Positions 1 through 9,812 of a stretch of 35,353 bases of DNA are shown piece after piece. The first letter of the stretch is position 1; each line of letters begins with the position of its first letter. Made by a program: the position numbers and the translations under genes. This DNA comes from Candidatus Omnitrophota bacterium (lineage in GTDB: Bacteria; Omnitrophota; Omnitrophia; Omnitrophales; Aquincolibacteriaceae): assembly GCA_022711115.1 (NCBI GenBank), contig JAKLFP010000003.1, positions 265,199-300,551 of the forward strand. Direction: 5' to 3'. A model generated the notes under the pieces. That model was not told the DNA's origin, did no database searches, and saw only the letters and a list, made by a program, of their open reading frames with translations.

Positions 1-5
1 ACTTT

Positions 6-34
6 GATGCTGGCGCATGGCGCCAGAAAGCATC
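6..34. other. Hairpin at left window edge
   Basis: CTGGCGC (10-16) and GCGCCAG (20-26) form a perfect 7-bp stem around ATG. An outer GATG/CATC pair (6-9, 31-34) extends it with an AAAG bulge. It lies about 75 bp past the stop of the minus-strand TPR gene and could end that transcript. The window stops before any T-tract can be judged. Confidence 0.35.
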
Positions 35-107
35 GAGCATTCATTCCGAAAAATCACTACCGCAAGATGCCGAACCGGAGTTTTTCCAAATCAAGAAGCA
101 GCCATCT

Positions 108-2027
108 TCAGAATGAAGTGCCAGGGATGTTCATGCGAGCCGATAGATCCCGGACTTTATCCCAGTGGCCCATTTTCTTCAACCTATTGAGTACTTGTCC
201 AGCAGCCTCTGAATCTCCCTGTTGAAGATACGCTTCTCCCAACGTGTAGGCCATATTAGGGTTATCCGGATCAAGGCTGCTTGCTTTTTGAAAAAGGGTG
301 ATCGCTTCAGCCCATTGGCCCTGGGATTTCAAAATCAATCCGAGATTGTAATAGCAAAGCGGAAAATAAGGATTGATTTCAATACCCTTTTTGAGGCAGG
401 CAATCGCCTTGGAGATATTCCCTTTTCTTGAATAGAAGGCCCCTAGATTTGCGTAGGCCATCTCAAATCTCGGAGACTGGGCTATCCCTTTCCAAAGAAT
501 TTCGATAGCGCTGTCAAGATCGCCGCGCTTTTCATAAAGAATTGCAAGATTGTTGTAAGTATCAAGAAATGTCGGATCAAGCTTTAACGCTTTCTGGTAC
601 AGTTCAAAAGCTTTTTCTTTATCTCCGGCATGGTCATAAACGGCACCAAGATCAAAATAGCTTGGCCCGAATCCAGGTTCGACTTCAATGGCCTTTTCAT
701 AAAGTTTTTTGGCTTTTGCCGGATCATGGAAATCATAGTAATAAATACTTCCCAGATTATTATAACCGCGTGCTTTGCGAGGGGCTTTTTTCACCACATC
801 TTCATAGAGCGACATTTTGGAACCCCAGACACGATTGCGAAGATAGGTCATCGAAGAAAAAATAAGGCCAATCACCAGACAAGCAAGAATGGCGTGAGGT
901 AATTTCTCCAGAAATAAAAGACACAAGATCGGAATCACGACAACAAGACCTGCCAGCGGAAGATACATGCGGTGTTCGTTGATGACATCCTCGATCGGGA
1001 AGATGCTGGATTCAACGCTCAGGGTGAGAAAAAACCAGAAAACAGAAAAGGCAAGCAACCGGTTTTTTTTGATTGCGACCACAGCTCCGATGAAAAGCAT
1101 ACCCAAAAGAAAAAAACAGAACAAGGTTTTCGGCTCCAGCAGGGACCTGGCCATTGGATAATCATAATCGAGGTTCTGATGGATCGGGATAAAGTACAGG
1201 CGCAAATAGGTGCACAGGACATTGACCTGTGTCCAAAAATAATCCCCTCTGGACAACAGACTGGCGGAAGTGACGGGAATGGGATTTTGGGCAAGCGCGG
1301 CCAGGCTCCGGTTCCCGCAAAGAAGATAAGGAATGATCGCAAGGGTCAAAAGAAAAGGAGTCAACCTAGCCCAGGTTTTTAATTTTTCTCCGGCATGATC
1401 GAAAAACAAACCTTCGATGAATACCAAGGCAAGCGGCAAAGTAATCGTTATTTCTTTAGTAAACATCGCGGCAATGGCTAAAAGGATCGCGGCGATGTAG
1501 CTGATCTTATTTTGTGTCATTCTTGATTTCAAATAGAGAACAATGGTTCCTAAATAAAAAAAGGTGGCCAGCGAGGCCATGCGCTGAATAATGTAAGCGA
1601 CCGCCTGGGTTTGAAGCGGATGGACCAGAAAAATCAATGCGCTAAACGCAGCCAGATAAAAAGAAGCGTTGGGAGAATAAACTCCCCGCATTTTAGGCGT
1701 CATCAACAAAAGCGAAAAGAGCCCGTAAACCCAACACGCATTAAGAGTATGGAGAACCGTATTAAAAAGGTGGTAGCCCAAAACGTGTGTGTTGCTAAAA
1801 GAGTAATTAAGCGCAATGGTCAAAAAGGAAAGGTATCTTGTTTTGATGTAGGCGGACCAAAGTGCCGGCCAATTCTCCACATTGCGAATATGAGGATCTT
1901 TCAAGATATAGGGAATGTCATCGAACTGGAACGGGGCATGATAGGTGTTGGAATAAATCAAAGCTCCCCAAGCAAGAAAAAAACCGCACAATAAAATATG
2001 CTTATTTTTTTTAAAAAAATTCAGCAT
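108..2027 (-). CDS. Polytopic membrane protein with C-terminal TPR repeats (GT-C/TMTC-like)
   Basis: This 639-residue protein has an N-terminal half of about ten hydrophobic segments and a C-terminal half of about six tetratricopeptide repeats (roughly residues 415-620, with A-x-x-x-Y-x-N-L-G type helices). The first loop after TM1 holds the acidic pair D36-D37 in FQFDDIPYI, where GT-C glycosyltransferases of the PMT/TMTC type keep their catalytic acidic motif. A membrane glycosyltransferase-like role with cytoplasmic or periplasmic TPRs is therefore possible, but the substrate is unknown. The start is supported by an AAGGAAGG ribosome-binding site. It lies 40 bp downstream of the copper permease on the same strand and may be read through from that operon, but it has no obvious link to metal resistance. 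Confidence 0.85.
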   Translation of the reverse strand: MLNFFKKNKHILLCGFFLAWGALIYSNTYHAPFQFDDIPYILKDPHIRNVENWPALWSAYIKTRYLSFLTIALNYSFSNTHVLGYHLFNTVLHTLNACWVYGLFSLLLMTPKMRGVYSPNASFYLAAFSALIFLVHPLQTQAVAYIIQRMASLATFFYLGTIVLYLKSRMTQNKISYIAAILLAIAAMFTKEITITLPLALVFIEGLFFDHAGEKLKTWARLTPFLLTLAIIPYLLCGNRSLAALAQNPIPVTSASLLSRGDYFWTQVNVLCTYLRLYFIPIHQNLDYDYPMARSLLEPKTLFCFFLLGMLFIGAVVAIKKNRLLAFSVFWFFLTLSVESSIFPIEDVINEHRMYLPLAGLVVVIPILCLLFLEKLPHAILACLVIGLIFSSMTYLRNRVWGSKMSLYEDVVKKAPRKARGYNNLGSIYYYDFHDPAKAKKLYEKAIEVEPGFGPSYFDLGAVYDHAGDKEKAFELYQKALKLDPTFLDTYNNLAILYEKRGDLDSAIEILWKGIAQSPRFEMAYANLGAFYSRKGNISKAIACLKKGIEINPYFPLCYYNLGLILKSQGQWAEAITLFQKASSLDPDNPNMAYTLGEAYLQQGDSEAAGQVLNRLKKMGHWDKVRDLSARMNIPGTSF

Positions 2028-2067
2028 TTCCCTTCCTTTGACTTCAGCATAAGGCCAAAAATCTTCC

Positions 2068-3111
2068 TTAGAAACGATTGAATAACCACCCTAACAAAAT
2101 GACCTGCGGTAAGGAGATCGCCAGCATCCAGATTGCGGTTTTCGGCCCGAGATTTTTCCAAATCAAACTGATCTCGGTCACATCAGTAATCACCCCTCCC
2201 ATGAGAAACGCAAACGCATTGCCGAAAGCCCCGGTCTGGCGATAGATCGTAAAAGCGAGCGGCGAAGTCCCCTCGGAACAAACCTCCAAAAAAGTCGCCA
2301 AGGCGATGGTCACAAGAAGTCCTAAAAAAGTGGGCCCGAAATAGTGGTGAAAAACATGGTTCGGCACGAAAGACGTCACAAGTCCGGCAAGCAGGATGCC
2401 GATCAACACCCACGGTAATACCATTTGAGCAAGATCGATCATTCCAAACCAGACTCCGCGGGTCATTTCAAAAAGATTCTGACGATTCATTTTGAAATTT
2501 CGAAACCTTGCGGCAATATCGCGACGAATCGAAAAACCGGCTTCTACCGAAACCGAGTGAGGATTTTGTTCGATCCAGTGAATATGCCCGAGCCCTTGAA
2601 GGCTGAAGCCTGTAATCAAGGCTACCCCTAAAGCCCCGAACACGATTAAAAAAGCCTTGGCACCAAAAAAGCCAAACAAAAGAATCGTAATCGGAAGGTT
2701 CGCCCAAGGGCTTGCCAGAAGAAAACTGACTACAGCAGGACCGGAGGCTCCTTTCTTATGCAGTTCCATGCAGATCGCAAGAATTCCATGACAACAGGCG
2801 CTCATCAAAAATCCCAGCCCGACGGCATAAAAGATCGTGCGGCGTTTCGGCACCGCAAGATGTTTGGAGATATATTCTTTAGGCACAAAATGATCGATGA
2901 ACCCGCCCACAAAAAAACCAGCCAAGATCGGCCAAAACATCATGGCCGTGTAATCAAAAAAAGTCTGCCGGAAACTAACCAGCGAGATAAAAGCAAAGGA
3001 CGCACCAAGCAAAAGGACTGTAAGCAAGAAAACCCAAAGAAGACCGTTCTTATACCAGATCTTCTTTGAGCTTTTCTTATGTCCGCAGCAAGAATGCGTC
3101 CCTTCGTTCAT
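2068..3111 (-). CDS. SO_0444-family Cu/Zn efflux permease (COG0701-like)
   Basis: The protein is a 347-residue permease of the COG0701/DUF318 group with eight or so membrane helices. It has an N-terminal Cys/His cluster (CCGHKK), the motif ACCHG in a membrane segment, and GGFIDHFVPKEYI near the second helix. I recognise these as typical of the SO_0444 type, proposed to export copper or zinc across the inner membrane. An upstream in-frame TTG exists at 3114, but the ATG at 3111 sits 6 bp from AGGAG and is the better start. It follows the YHS-domain gene by 12 bp inside the csoR-cus operon. It would plausibly move cytoplasmic metal to the periplasm, where the RND system can remove it. Metal choice is inferred from context. 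Confidence 0.85.
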   Translation of the reverse strand: MNEGTHSCCGHKKSSKKIWYKNGLLWVFLLTVLLLGASFAFISLVSFRQTFFDYTAMMFWPILAGFFVGGFIDHFVPKEYISKHLAVPKRRTIFYAVGLGFLMSACCHGILAICMELHKKGASGPAVVSFLLASPWANLPITILLFGFFGAKAFLIVFGALGVALITGFSLQGLGHIHWIEQNPHSVSVEAGFSIRRDIAARFRNFKMNRQNLFEMTRGVWFGMIDLAQMVLPWVLIGILLAGLVTSFVPNHVFHHYFGPTFLGLLVTIALATFLEVCSEGTSPLAFTIYRQTGAFGNAFAFLMGGVITDVTEISLIWKNLGPKTAIWMLAISLPQVILLGWLFNRF

Positions 3112-3123
3112 CAAAATCTCCTT

Positions 3124-3495
3124 TTACATCTGCATGGTTTTCTTTTCCGTTGTTTTCCCGGCTTTCTTAGGCTCGGAGATAATCGGTTCCACTCCCGGCG
3201 TTAGCCCTGCTTTTTCCGCGGCCTTGAGTTTGGCAATATATTTTTCAGGTTCTTTCAAAAATGCTTTTTTGCACATCGAACAGCAAAGACCATAGCGTTT
3301 TCCTTTGTAGTTTACAAAATCCTTCCCGGAAACAGGAGCCCCTGTCAACGGACACATCGTGTTCCCTGCATCCGCTATTCTCTTTCCGAGTTTGACAGAA
3401 GTTTCAGCTTTTTGTATTGCCGCAAAAGCAGACGCCGACACCATAACGGGCAACACAAATGCCAGAATTAAAACCATGATAATTGTCTTTTTCAT
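3124..3495 (-). CDS. Secreted YHS/TRASH-domain metal-binding protein
   Basis: The start is ATG 3495, preceded by TAAGGAG, giving 123 residues. Longer starts would run into the end of the pump gene. The N-terminus MKKTIIMVLILAFVLP is a signal peptide that ends near ASAFA. The mature part is a single YHS-like domain with Cys residues in MCPLTGAPV and GLCCSMCKKAF, then a Lys/Glu-rich tail. Such domains bind soft metals. No CusF-like gene is seen in this operon, so a periplasmic copper chaperone role between the permease and the RND pump is a reasonable inference. It lies 17 bp after cusA and 12 bp before the permease. Confidence 0.85.
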   Translation of the reverse strand: MKKTIIMVLILAFVLPVMVSASAFAAIQKAETSVKLGKRIADAGNTMCPLTGAPVSGKDFVNYKGKRYGLCCSMCKKAFLKEPEKYIAKLKAAEKAGLTPGVEPIISEPKKAGKTTEKKTMQM

Positions 3496-3512
3496 TTTGA
3501 TTCTCCTTATAT

Positions 3513-6500
3513 TCAAGTTGCGGGAATCCAAACCGCTTTCCCTTGTTTCATTTCAAACCGCCATTTCCAGATAAAATAAATAACGGGATAAATCAACAAT
3601 TCCAAAATGAAAGAAGTTACAAGCCCGCCAATCATCGGTGCCGCAATCCGTTTCATGGCATCCGAACCAGCCCCTGTAGCCCACATAATCGGCAAAAGCC
3701 CCATGAACGCCGCCATCACGGTCATCATTTTGGGCCGCACACGTTTCACCGCACCGTGAATAATGGCTTCCTCGAGATCTTGTTTTGTCCGCATTTTGTT
3801 TTTTGAGACAGCGTCATGATACGCAAGGTCCAGAAAAAGCAACATGAACACACCCGTTTCCGCATCAAGCCCCATCAAGGCGATCATGCCAACCCAAACT
3901 GCAATAGAAATATGATAACCTAATAACCACAAAAACCAAATAGCCCCCACGAGTGAGAAAGGCACGGCGAGTAAAACGATGCCAGTTTTTACGGCAGATT
4001 TTGTGTTCATATAAAGAAGCAGACAGATCAAGAAAAGGGTCAGCGGTAAAACTACCTTGAGGCGCTCTTCCACACTAATCATGTTCTCGTATTGCCCGCT
4101 CCAGAGGAGCGAATAGCCTTGTGGGAGTTTGACCTCACGCGCGACAATTTTTTTGGCCTCGGCCACATAACTGCCGATATCGCGGCCGGCCATGTCCACA
4201 TACACATAACCCGCGAGAAGACCGTTTTCATCCCGGATCATTGAGGGACCGGTAACCATCCGAATATTCGCAAGTTCGGCCATCGGAATCTGCTGCCCCG
4301 CAGGCGTGGGAACCAAAACGCGTTTGAGCGTTTCCATATTCTTGCGAAAATCCCGCGCGTAACGAACATTTACCGGATAACGCTCGCGGCCTTCGACCGT
4401 GGTCGTGATGTTTTCTCCACCGATCGCAGAGGTAATGACATCATTAACATCTCGGATAGAAAGACCGTAACGTGTTATTGTTTCTCGATTGAGATCAAAA
4501 TCCACGAAATAACCACTCGCAACTCGTTCCGCATAAATACTCCGCGTCCCTTTGACGTCTTTCAGAATCATCTCAAGATGAGTCCCGATTTCCTGAATCT
4601 TTTGAATGTCCGCGCCCATGACCTTGATCCCGATCGGCGTCCGTATCCCGGTTGAAAGCATATCGATCCGGGCTTTAATCGGCATGGTCCAGGCGTTTGT
4701 GGTGCCTGGAATTTTCAAAGCCTGATCCATCTTCTGGATTAGCTCACTGTGTGAAATGTGCTCCGGCCAAATCCGCTGAAGCGGCCACTGGAACCACTCC
4801 GGCACCCATTTGGAATACCAACGATCTTTTTTCTCCCATTCCCTATCGGGTTTCAGGAGAACAACCGTTTCCATCATGGAAAAAGGCGCGGGATCCGTGG
4901 AACTTTCCATACGTCCTGCTTTTCCGAACACACTTTCGACCTCAGGAAAAGATCTCAGGATCCGATCCTGTCTCTGCAAAAGTTTCTGTGCCTCGGTGAC
5001 TGAAATTCCCGGCAGCGTGGTCGGCATATAAAGAATACTTTTTTCCCACAAAGGCGGCATGAATTCCGATCCGAGTTTGAAATAAACAGGAATGGCCGTA
5101 AGGACAAGGACCAGGGCCGAGAGGATCGCCGCGGTCCGATGTTTCAAGACAAAGCGACAGGCCGGCTCATAGATCTTAAACAAGACACGGCTCACCGGAT
5201 GTTTTTCTTCCGGATAATAAGTCCCGACTGCCAAAGTGGTGGCAGCTTTTGACAATCCCTCTTCAATTTTTTTCGGGAAAAAAGGTAGCCGGAATTTGAT
5301 GGGCTCCATACGCGCAAAGAGCATCCTCATGGCTGGGTCCAGCGTCACGGCCAGAATCGCGGCCATAGCCATCGCAAGCGTTTTGGCCCAAGCAAGAGGA
5401 CGGAAAAGACGGCCTTCCTGGTCGACGAGCGTGAAAACCGGAAGAAATGAAACCGCAATTACAAGAAGCGAAAAAAATACAGCAGGCGCAACTTCTTTTA
5501 AAGCCTGCAACCGAATCGCGTGGAAATCACCTTTGCGACCGCCCTCGATCCATTGTTCAAGTCGTTTATAAGCATTTTCCACCTCTACAATCGCGCCATC
5601 CACCAGGACACCGATTGAGATCGCAATACCGGAAAGCGACATGATGTTCGAGGTAAGATGCATCTGATGAAGGAATATAAACGAGAGCAAGACCGAGATC
5701 GGGATCGTGACGATCGGCACAAAAGCGGAGGGAAAATGCCACAGGAAAAGAAGGATCACGAAACTGACGATGATCATTTCCTCGACAAGCTGATGTTTTA
5801 GCGTATGGATCGCATCGAGGATTAGTTGGGAACGGTCGTAGGTGACCTCCAGTTCCACGCCGGCCGGAAACGAAGGCTTAAGTTCTTCAATTTTTGCTTT
5901 GACACGGTTGATCACGTTCAAGGCGTTTTCTCCGTACCGCATGATCACGGTCCCGCCCACAACATCCCCTTCTCCATTGAAATCCGCAATCCCTCGGCGG
6001 ATGTCCGGTCCGATGACCACGTTCCCGAGATTCTTGATCAGGATAGGAACGCCGTTCGGATTCACGCCCACCACGATATTCTCGAAATCCCGAATGGATT
6101 TCGCGTACCCGCGGCCGCGAATCATATATTCGGCACCAGAAAATTCCAAAAGACGACCGCCCGTTTCCTGGTTGCCATTCCTTACTGCTTCCATGATTTT
6201 GGTAATTGGGATGTTGTAAGCAAGCAGCTTGTTGGGGTCGATAGTGATTTGATATTGCTTGACGAATCCGCCCAGCGAAGCGACTTCTGCCACACCGGGC
6301 ACGCTTTGAAGGTAATAGCGCAAATACCAATCCTGAAAACTCCGAAGTTCCTGAAGATCATGCTTCCCGGTTTTGTCTACAAGCGCATACTGGAAAACCC
6401 AACCCACAGACGTGGCATCCGGCCCGAGTTCGGTCTGAACGCCTTGGGGCAGACGCGGGATGATCTTGCTTAAATATTCCAGCGTGCGGCTCCTGGCCCA

Positions 6501-6851
6501 ATAAAGATCCGTGCCGTCTTTGAAAATAACATAAACATACGAATAACCGAAATCCGAAGACCCGCGAATTGCTTTGACGTTTGGCGCACCGAGCATGGCC
6601 GTCACGATGGGATAAGTTACCTGGTCTTCGATAATGTCCGGACTGCGGTCCCATTTGGAATAAATGATAACTTGGGTATCCGAAAGATCAGGAATCGCAT
6701 CAAGTGGGATATGTTGGATGGACCAAACTGCTGCGACAATCGCAAACGCTGTCAGGATAAAAATCAAAAATTTATTATGAGCCGAGAATTCAATGATTTT
6801 TTCGACCCATCCGCCCTGCCGAAGTTGAGGAGAAGATTTCTCGTTATCCAT
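3513..6851 (-). CDS. cusA: CusA-like heavy-metal efflux RND pump
   Basis: The 1112-residue protein is a complete RND transporter of the CzcA/CusA family: TM1 near residue 30, a large periplasmic loop, TM2-6, a second loop and TM8-12. The proton-relay segment in the TM4 region is SIGVLVDGAIVEVENAY, with the conserved Asp. The three methionines that bind Cu(I)/Ag(I) in E. coli CusA (M573, M623, M672) each have a counterpart, in ILYMPTTLPG, PFSMMETVV and RIDMLSTGI. This argues for monovalent copper or silver rather than Zn/Co/Ni. The start codon overlaps the end of the adaptor gene by 8 bp, so the two are translationally coupled. It forms the inner-membrane part of a tripartite pump. Confidence 0.96.
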   Translation of the reverse strand: MDNEKSSPQLRQGGWVEKIIEFSAHNKFLIFILTAFAIVAAVWSIQHIPLDAIPDLSDTQVIIYSKWDRSPDIIEDQVTYPIVTAMLGAPNVKAIRGSSDFGYSYVYVIFKDGTDLYWARSRTLEYLSKIIPRLPQGVQTELGPDATSVGWVFQYALVDKTGKHDLQELRSFQDWYLRYYLQSVPGVAEVASLGGFVKQYQITIDPNKLLAYNIPITKIMEAVRNGNQETGGRLLEFSGAEYMIRGRGYAKSIRDFENIVVGVNPNGVPILIKNLGNVVIGPDIRRGIADFNGEGDVVGGTVIMRYGENALNVINRVKAKIEELKPSFPAGVELEVTYDRSQLILDAIHTLKHQLVEEMIIVSFVILLFLWHFPSAFVPIVTIPISVLLSFIFLHQMHLTSNIMSLSGIAISIGVLVDGAIVEVENAYKRLEQWIEGGRKGDFHAIRLQALKEVAPAVFFSLLVIAVSFLPVFTLVDQEGRLFRPLAWAKTLAMAMAAILAVTLDPAMRMLFARMEPIKFRLPFFPKKIEEGLSKAATTLAVGTYYPEEKHPVSRVLFKIYEPACRFVLKHRTAAILSALVLVLTAIPVYFKLGSEFMPPLWEKSILYMPTTLPGISVTEAQKLLQRQDRILRSFPEVESVFGKAGRMESSTDPAPFSMMETVVLLKPDREWEKKDRWYSKWVPEWFQWPLQRIWPEHISHSELIQKMDQALKIPGTTNAWTMPIKARIDMLSTGIRTPIGIKVMGADIQKIQEIGTHLEMILKDVKGTRSIYAERVASGYFVDFDLNRETITRYGLSIRDVNDVITSAIGGENITTTVEGRERYPVNVRYARDFRKNMETLKRVLVPTPAGQQIPMAELANIRMVTGPSMIRDENGLLAGYVYVDMAGRDIGSYVAEAKKIVAREVKLPQGYSLLWSGQYENMISVEERLKVVLPLTLFLICLLLYMNTKSAVKTGIVLLAVPFSLVGAIWFLWLLGYHISIAVWVGMIALMGLDAETGVFMLLFLDLAYHDAVSKNKMRTKQDLEEAIIHGAVKRVRPKMMTVMAAFMGLLPIMWATGAGSDAMKRIAAPMIGGLVTSFILELLIYPVIYFIWKWRFEMKQGKAVWIPAT

Positions 6852-8151
6852 GGTGCATGCCCTGCATTCCGCCTTCGCCGCTCATATTCTCAAGCGCGGC
6901 TTTGAGGCGGCTTTCGGAATCGATCAGAAAATTACCGCTGGTCACAACAACTTCTCCTGCCTGCACACCGCTTTTGACTTCATCAAAGCCGTCGGCCTTC
7001 GCACCCAACTCCACCTCGCGAGGTTCAAAAACGTTGTCCGGCTTGGCCACAAAAACAAGATTTTTTGATCCTGTCATAAAGACCGCATCTTCCGGCACCG
7101 CTATTTTCTCCCCCAAGGGAGCATGAAGCGTGGCATTCACATACATCTCGGGTTTTAATACATTATCTGGATTTTCAAGCTGTGCACGGACACGCACGGA
7201 ACGTGTCACAGGATCCACCACCGCATCGATCGAACGGATCACTCCTTGGAAACTTTTTCCAGCCATCGAAGGTACTTCTACCTCCATTTTGTCTCCTACA
7301 TGCACAAATGGTAATTCATATTCATAAATTGGCGCGTAAAGCCAGACCTTCCCATTCGGTTCCGCATAGAGGAGTGAGCGATCGGCTTTACCCGCAGTTT
7401 CGACTTCCTGCATCAGTGGATCATTCAATCCCAAAAGCCGTAATTTGATTTTTGAGGAGTCCACAAGTTTTGCCGCTTGTTCCTTGATTTCCGGATCCGA
7501 GGCCGCCGCCTTCTTGAGAGCCTGAATGGCCTGCACATATTCTTCCTCAGCTTGATAAAGTTCCGGATCATACGCAATACGGGCAAAGTTCCGGATTGTT
7601 TTTGCCAAAACTCTTTTTTCCACCGGCGCTGTTTTGACGCCAATGACTTGCTGTTTTTCAGGCCCTAAAGCCACCGAGGTATAACCTTGAGGCATAGCCT
7701 CTTTAACAATCACGCCGAGAGCTTCGCCGCACATGGGGCATTTCCCAAGCTTGGCAAATTGCGGTGTCATGGCGATCGTGCACATACCGTGTTTGCATTT
7801 ATGAAGAAGGCAAATCTCATGCGGCTTCATGGCTACCAGCTGCTGAATCGTAAAGACGTTGGAAGGTGCGATCTGTCCTTTTTCTCCCATCGGCATCTCT
7901 AACATATTCATGGATTTGGAAGAAGCAGGCTTTTCAAGTTCGCGCTTTACAAGCGTCATCCCGCAAATCGGACAAGTCCCGGGATGATCGGAAGTGTAAT
8001 TCGGATGCATCGGGCAATAATAAACAACCTTTCCTGCCTGATTTTTTTTCATCACCACATAGTGTTTTTCAAAGTGGTAACTCACCCAAAAAATTCCGGT
8101 TGTTAATACGATCAGAACAATAAATGGCAATAAACGGTTCAGTTTGGTCAT
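6844..8151 (-). CDS. cusB: CusB-like periplasmic adaptor with two N-terminal metal-binding segments
   Basis: ATG 8151 gives 435 residues and makes an ATGA overlap with the upstream TolC gene. GGAAGG lies 10 bp before it, so the longer start at 8181 is unlikely. After one membrane anchor (about residues 8-28) comes a heavy-metal-binding motif with YYCPMHP and CPICGMTLVKRE. A second Cys/His cluster follows, with CLLHKCKHGMC and KCPMCGEALG. Then come the hairpin, lipoyl and beta-barrel domains of a membrane-fusion protein, and a Met/His-rich end (GGMQGMHHG). It links the CusA-like pump to the outer-membrane channel and may hand copper to it. The doubled Cys-rich N-terminus is more elaborate than E. 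coli CusB. Confidence 0.94.
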   Translation of the reverse strand: MTKLNRLLPFIVLIVLTTGIFWVSYHFEKHYVVMKKNQAGKVVYYCPMHPNYTSDHPGTCPICGMTLVKRELEKPASSKSMNMLEMPMGEKGQIAPSNVFTIQQLVAMKPHEICLLHKCKHGMCTIAMTPQFAKLGKCPMCGEALGVIVKEAMPQGYTSVALGPEKQQVIGVKTAPVEKRVLAKTIRNFARIAYDPELYQAEEEYVQAIQALKKAAASDPEIKEQAAKLVDSSKIKLRLLGLNDPLMQEVETAGKADRSLLYAEPNGKVWLYAPIYEYELPFVHVGDKMEVEVPSMAGKSFQGVIRSIDAVVDPVTRSVRVRAQLENPDNVLKPEMYVNATLHAPLGEKIAVPEDAVFMTGSKNLVFVAKPDNVFEPREVELGAKADGFDEVKSGVQAGEVVVTSGNFLIDSESRLKAALENMSGEGGMQGMHHG

Positions 8152-9452
8152 GGTTTTGGTTCCTTCCTTGAAACATTCCAATCAAGCCCTGTCGCCCACG
8201 CAAGATCCGCATAAGCCTTCAGTGCTTCGGTGTAAAATTGAATGTAAGAAAGTTTTGCATTGAGATAAACACGTTCGCTATCAAGCAGGTTCAGAAAATC
8301 CGTCTTCCCTCCTTCATAACCAGCCTGGTCCGAAGAAAGTGCCAATTTTGCCTGTGGGATAATGGCCGCTTCATAAAGATCCGCGATTTTTGAAGCGGCA
8401 TCAAAACGGTAATACGCATCTTTCACTTCAAAGAAAGTTTGATTTTTCACAGCCAGAAGTTTGGCTTTTTGGGCCTCTTCGAGTTTTTGCGCTTCCTGAA
8501 TTTCAGGGATAATCCGGTTTTGCCAAATCGGCAGATTGAATTTGAGCGGAAACATCCAAGTGTCTTGGCCGTCCTTGGCACTTGTCGTAGAACCAGATCC
8601 GACCCGGACATATTCAAAACCCACATTCACATCCGGCAAGTACGCCAATTGCGCCAAACGTTTGGCGTAATGCGTTTTCGCGGCCATCGCCTCCGCCTCT
8701 TTGACTTCCTGGCGGTTTTGAATGGCCAAATTGACAAGTTCCACAAGCGTATTCTTCAACGTTTGTTTTTCAGGAAGCGTCGCTTTTCCGAGCGTGATCA
8801 TGGGATCTTGATCCAAAAGCGCATTTATCTGTGCCGCAATACTTTCACGCCGTTGCTCAAGCGTGTACAGCTTTTCAAGATTCATGGAGAATTCGGCTTC
8901 GGCCTTAGCAACATCGCGTTGAGATCCTGATTTATCGGCATAGCGGGCCTGCGCAGAACTTTCCATATTTTTCAATAACGTTTTGATTTCCTTCAAGGTT
9001 TCTAAAGAGGCATCAATAAAATGAAGCTCATAGTAAAGCTTGGAAAGTTTTGTGGTGATATCTCTCTGAAGCGCCACATAACGGGCATAGGTCGCCTCGG
9101 CTTCGGCCTTGGCAGTTTTTCTTTTTTCAAAAAGTTTCGCTGGAAAAGGCACTTCTTGCTCGATCGCAAAACGGTTTTTCTGCGGGCCGGTCATCGTTTC
9201 CACCATCGGCCCCATAATGTCGTATTCTCCCTTAGGATCCGGTAGCGCCCACGAAGCCATGATTCTTTTCTTGGAAGCCAACCATTCGGCTTTGGCAGCC
9301 GCAATTTCGGGATTTTTTTCAAGGGCTTGCTGGATCAGATCAGTCAGTTTGAGCAATGGAGAAGGCAATGGTTCTTCCTGGGCATGAGCCTTTTGGGCTA
9401 CTGAAAAAACCAAAAAGGCAAGAATGAAAACGATTATGGTTTTCTTCTTCAT
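8148..9452 (-). CDS. TolC-family outer-membrane efflux protein (CusC-like)
   Basis: The 434-residue product has a signal peptide (KKKTIIVFILAFLVF, cleavage near KAHA-QEE) and two OEP repeats rich in long amphipathic helices. Examples are the Ala/Glu/Lys-rich stretches around residues 110-200 and 320-420. This is the usual length and organisation for the outer-membrane channel of a tripartite metal pump. The stop TGA overlaps the adaptor start as ATGA. It lies 58 bp after the csoR stop and is the first structural gene of the operon. Confidence 0.93.
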   Translation of the reverse strand: MKKKTIIVFILAFLVFSVAQKAHAQEEPLPSPLLKLTDLIQQALEKNPEIAAAKAEWLASKKRIMASWALPDPKGEYDIMGPMVETMTGPQKNRFAIEQEVPFPAKLFEKRKTAKAEAEATYARYVALQRDITTKLSKLYYELHFIDASLETLKEIKTLLKNMESSAQARYADKSGSQRDVAKAEAEFSMNLEKLYTLEQRRESIAAQINALLDQDPMITLGKATLPEKQTLKNTLVELVNLAIQNRQEVKEAEAMAAKTHYAKRLAQLAYLPDVNVGFEYVRVGSGSTTSAKDGQDTWMFPLKFNLPIWQNRIIPEIQEAQKLEEAQKAKLLAVKNQTFFEVKDAYYRFDAASKIADLYEAAIIPQAKLALSSDQAGYEGGKTDFLNLLDSERVYLNAKLSYIQFYTEALKAYADLAWATGLDWNVSRKEPKP

Positions 9453-9510
9453 TATCCACCCCGCTTTCTGAAGTATTTTATTTTAAACTCTTTCCGGCTG
9501 TCCTCTAGTT

Positions 9511-9789
9511 TTATTTCTTGATTCGTTCGAACAGATTATAAATTTCCTGAATCTTTTCATCTTTCGACTTCTGGGATTTCCCGGTAAACGCTGTTTTGAC
9601 GCAGGCATTCAAATGATCTTTCAGGATATTTCTTTCAACGTTTCGGAGCGCGCCGATCGTTGCCTCGATGGCATAAAGAATATCCACGCAGTAACGTCCG
9701 TCTTCGATCATCCGGTGAATGCCGCGTATCTGCCCCTCGATCCTGCGCAGGGATACCAATTTATCTTTTTGATCCGCACCTTTCTTCAT
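9511..9789 (-). CDS. csoR: CsoR-family copper-sensing repressor
   Basis: ATG 9789 follows AAGGAGG and gives 92 residues; the longer reading to 9822 would overlap the promoter/operator. The all-helical CsoR/FrmR fold is evident (SLRRIEGQIRGIHRMIEDG). The ligands C34, H59 and C63 have the same spacing as the Cu(I) ligands C36, H61 and C65 of Mycobacterium tuberculosis CsoR, so Cu(I) sensing is more likely than Ni or formaldehyde. It heads the pump operon and should repress it until copper binds. A perfect inverted repeat of the expected type lies in its own promoter. Confidence 0.94.
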   Translation of the reverse strand: MKKGADQKDKLVSLRRIEGQIRGIHRMIEDGRYCVDILYAIEATIGALRNVERNILKDHLNACVKTAFTGKSQKSKDEKIQEIYNLFERIKK

Positions 9790-9812
9790 AACCCCCTCCT
9801 TGTCTATAACAA

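Noticed and set aside
5826-6473. 215-codon plus-strand frame inside cusA
   Set aside because: Antisense shadow of a clearly conserved RND pump.
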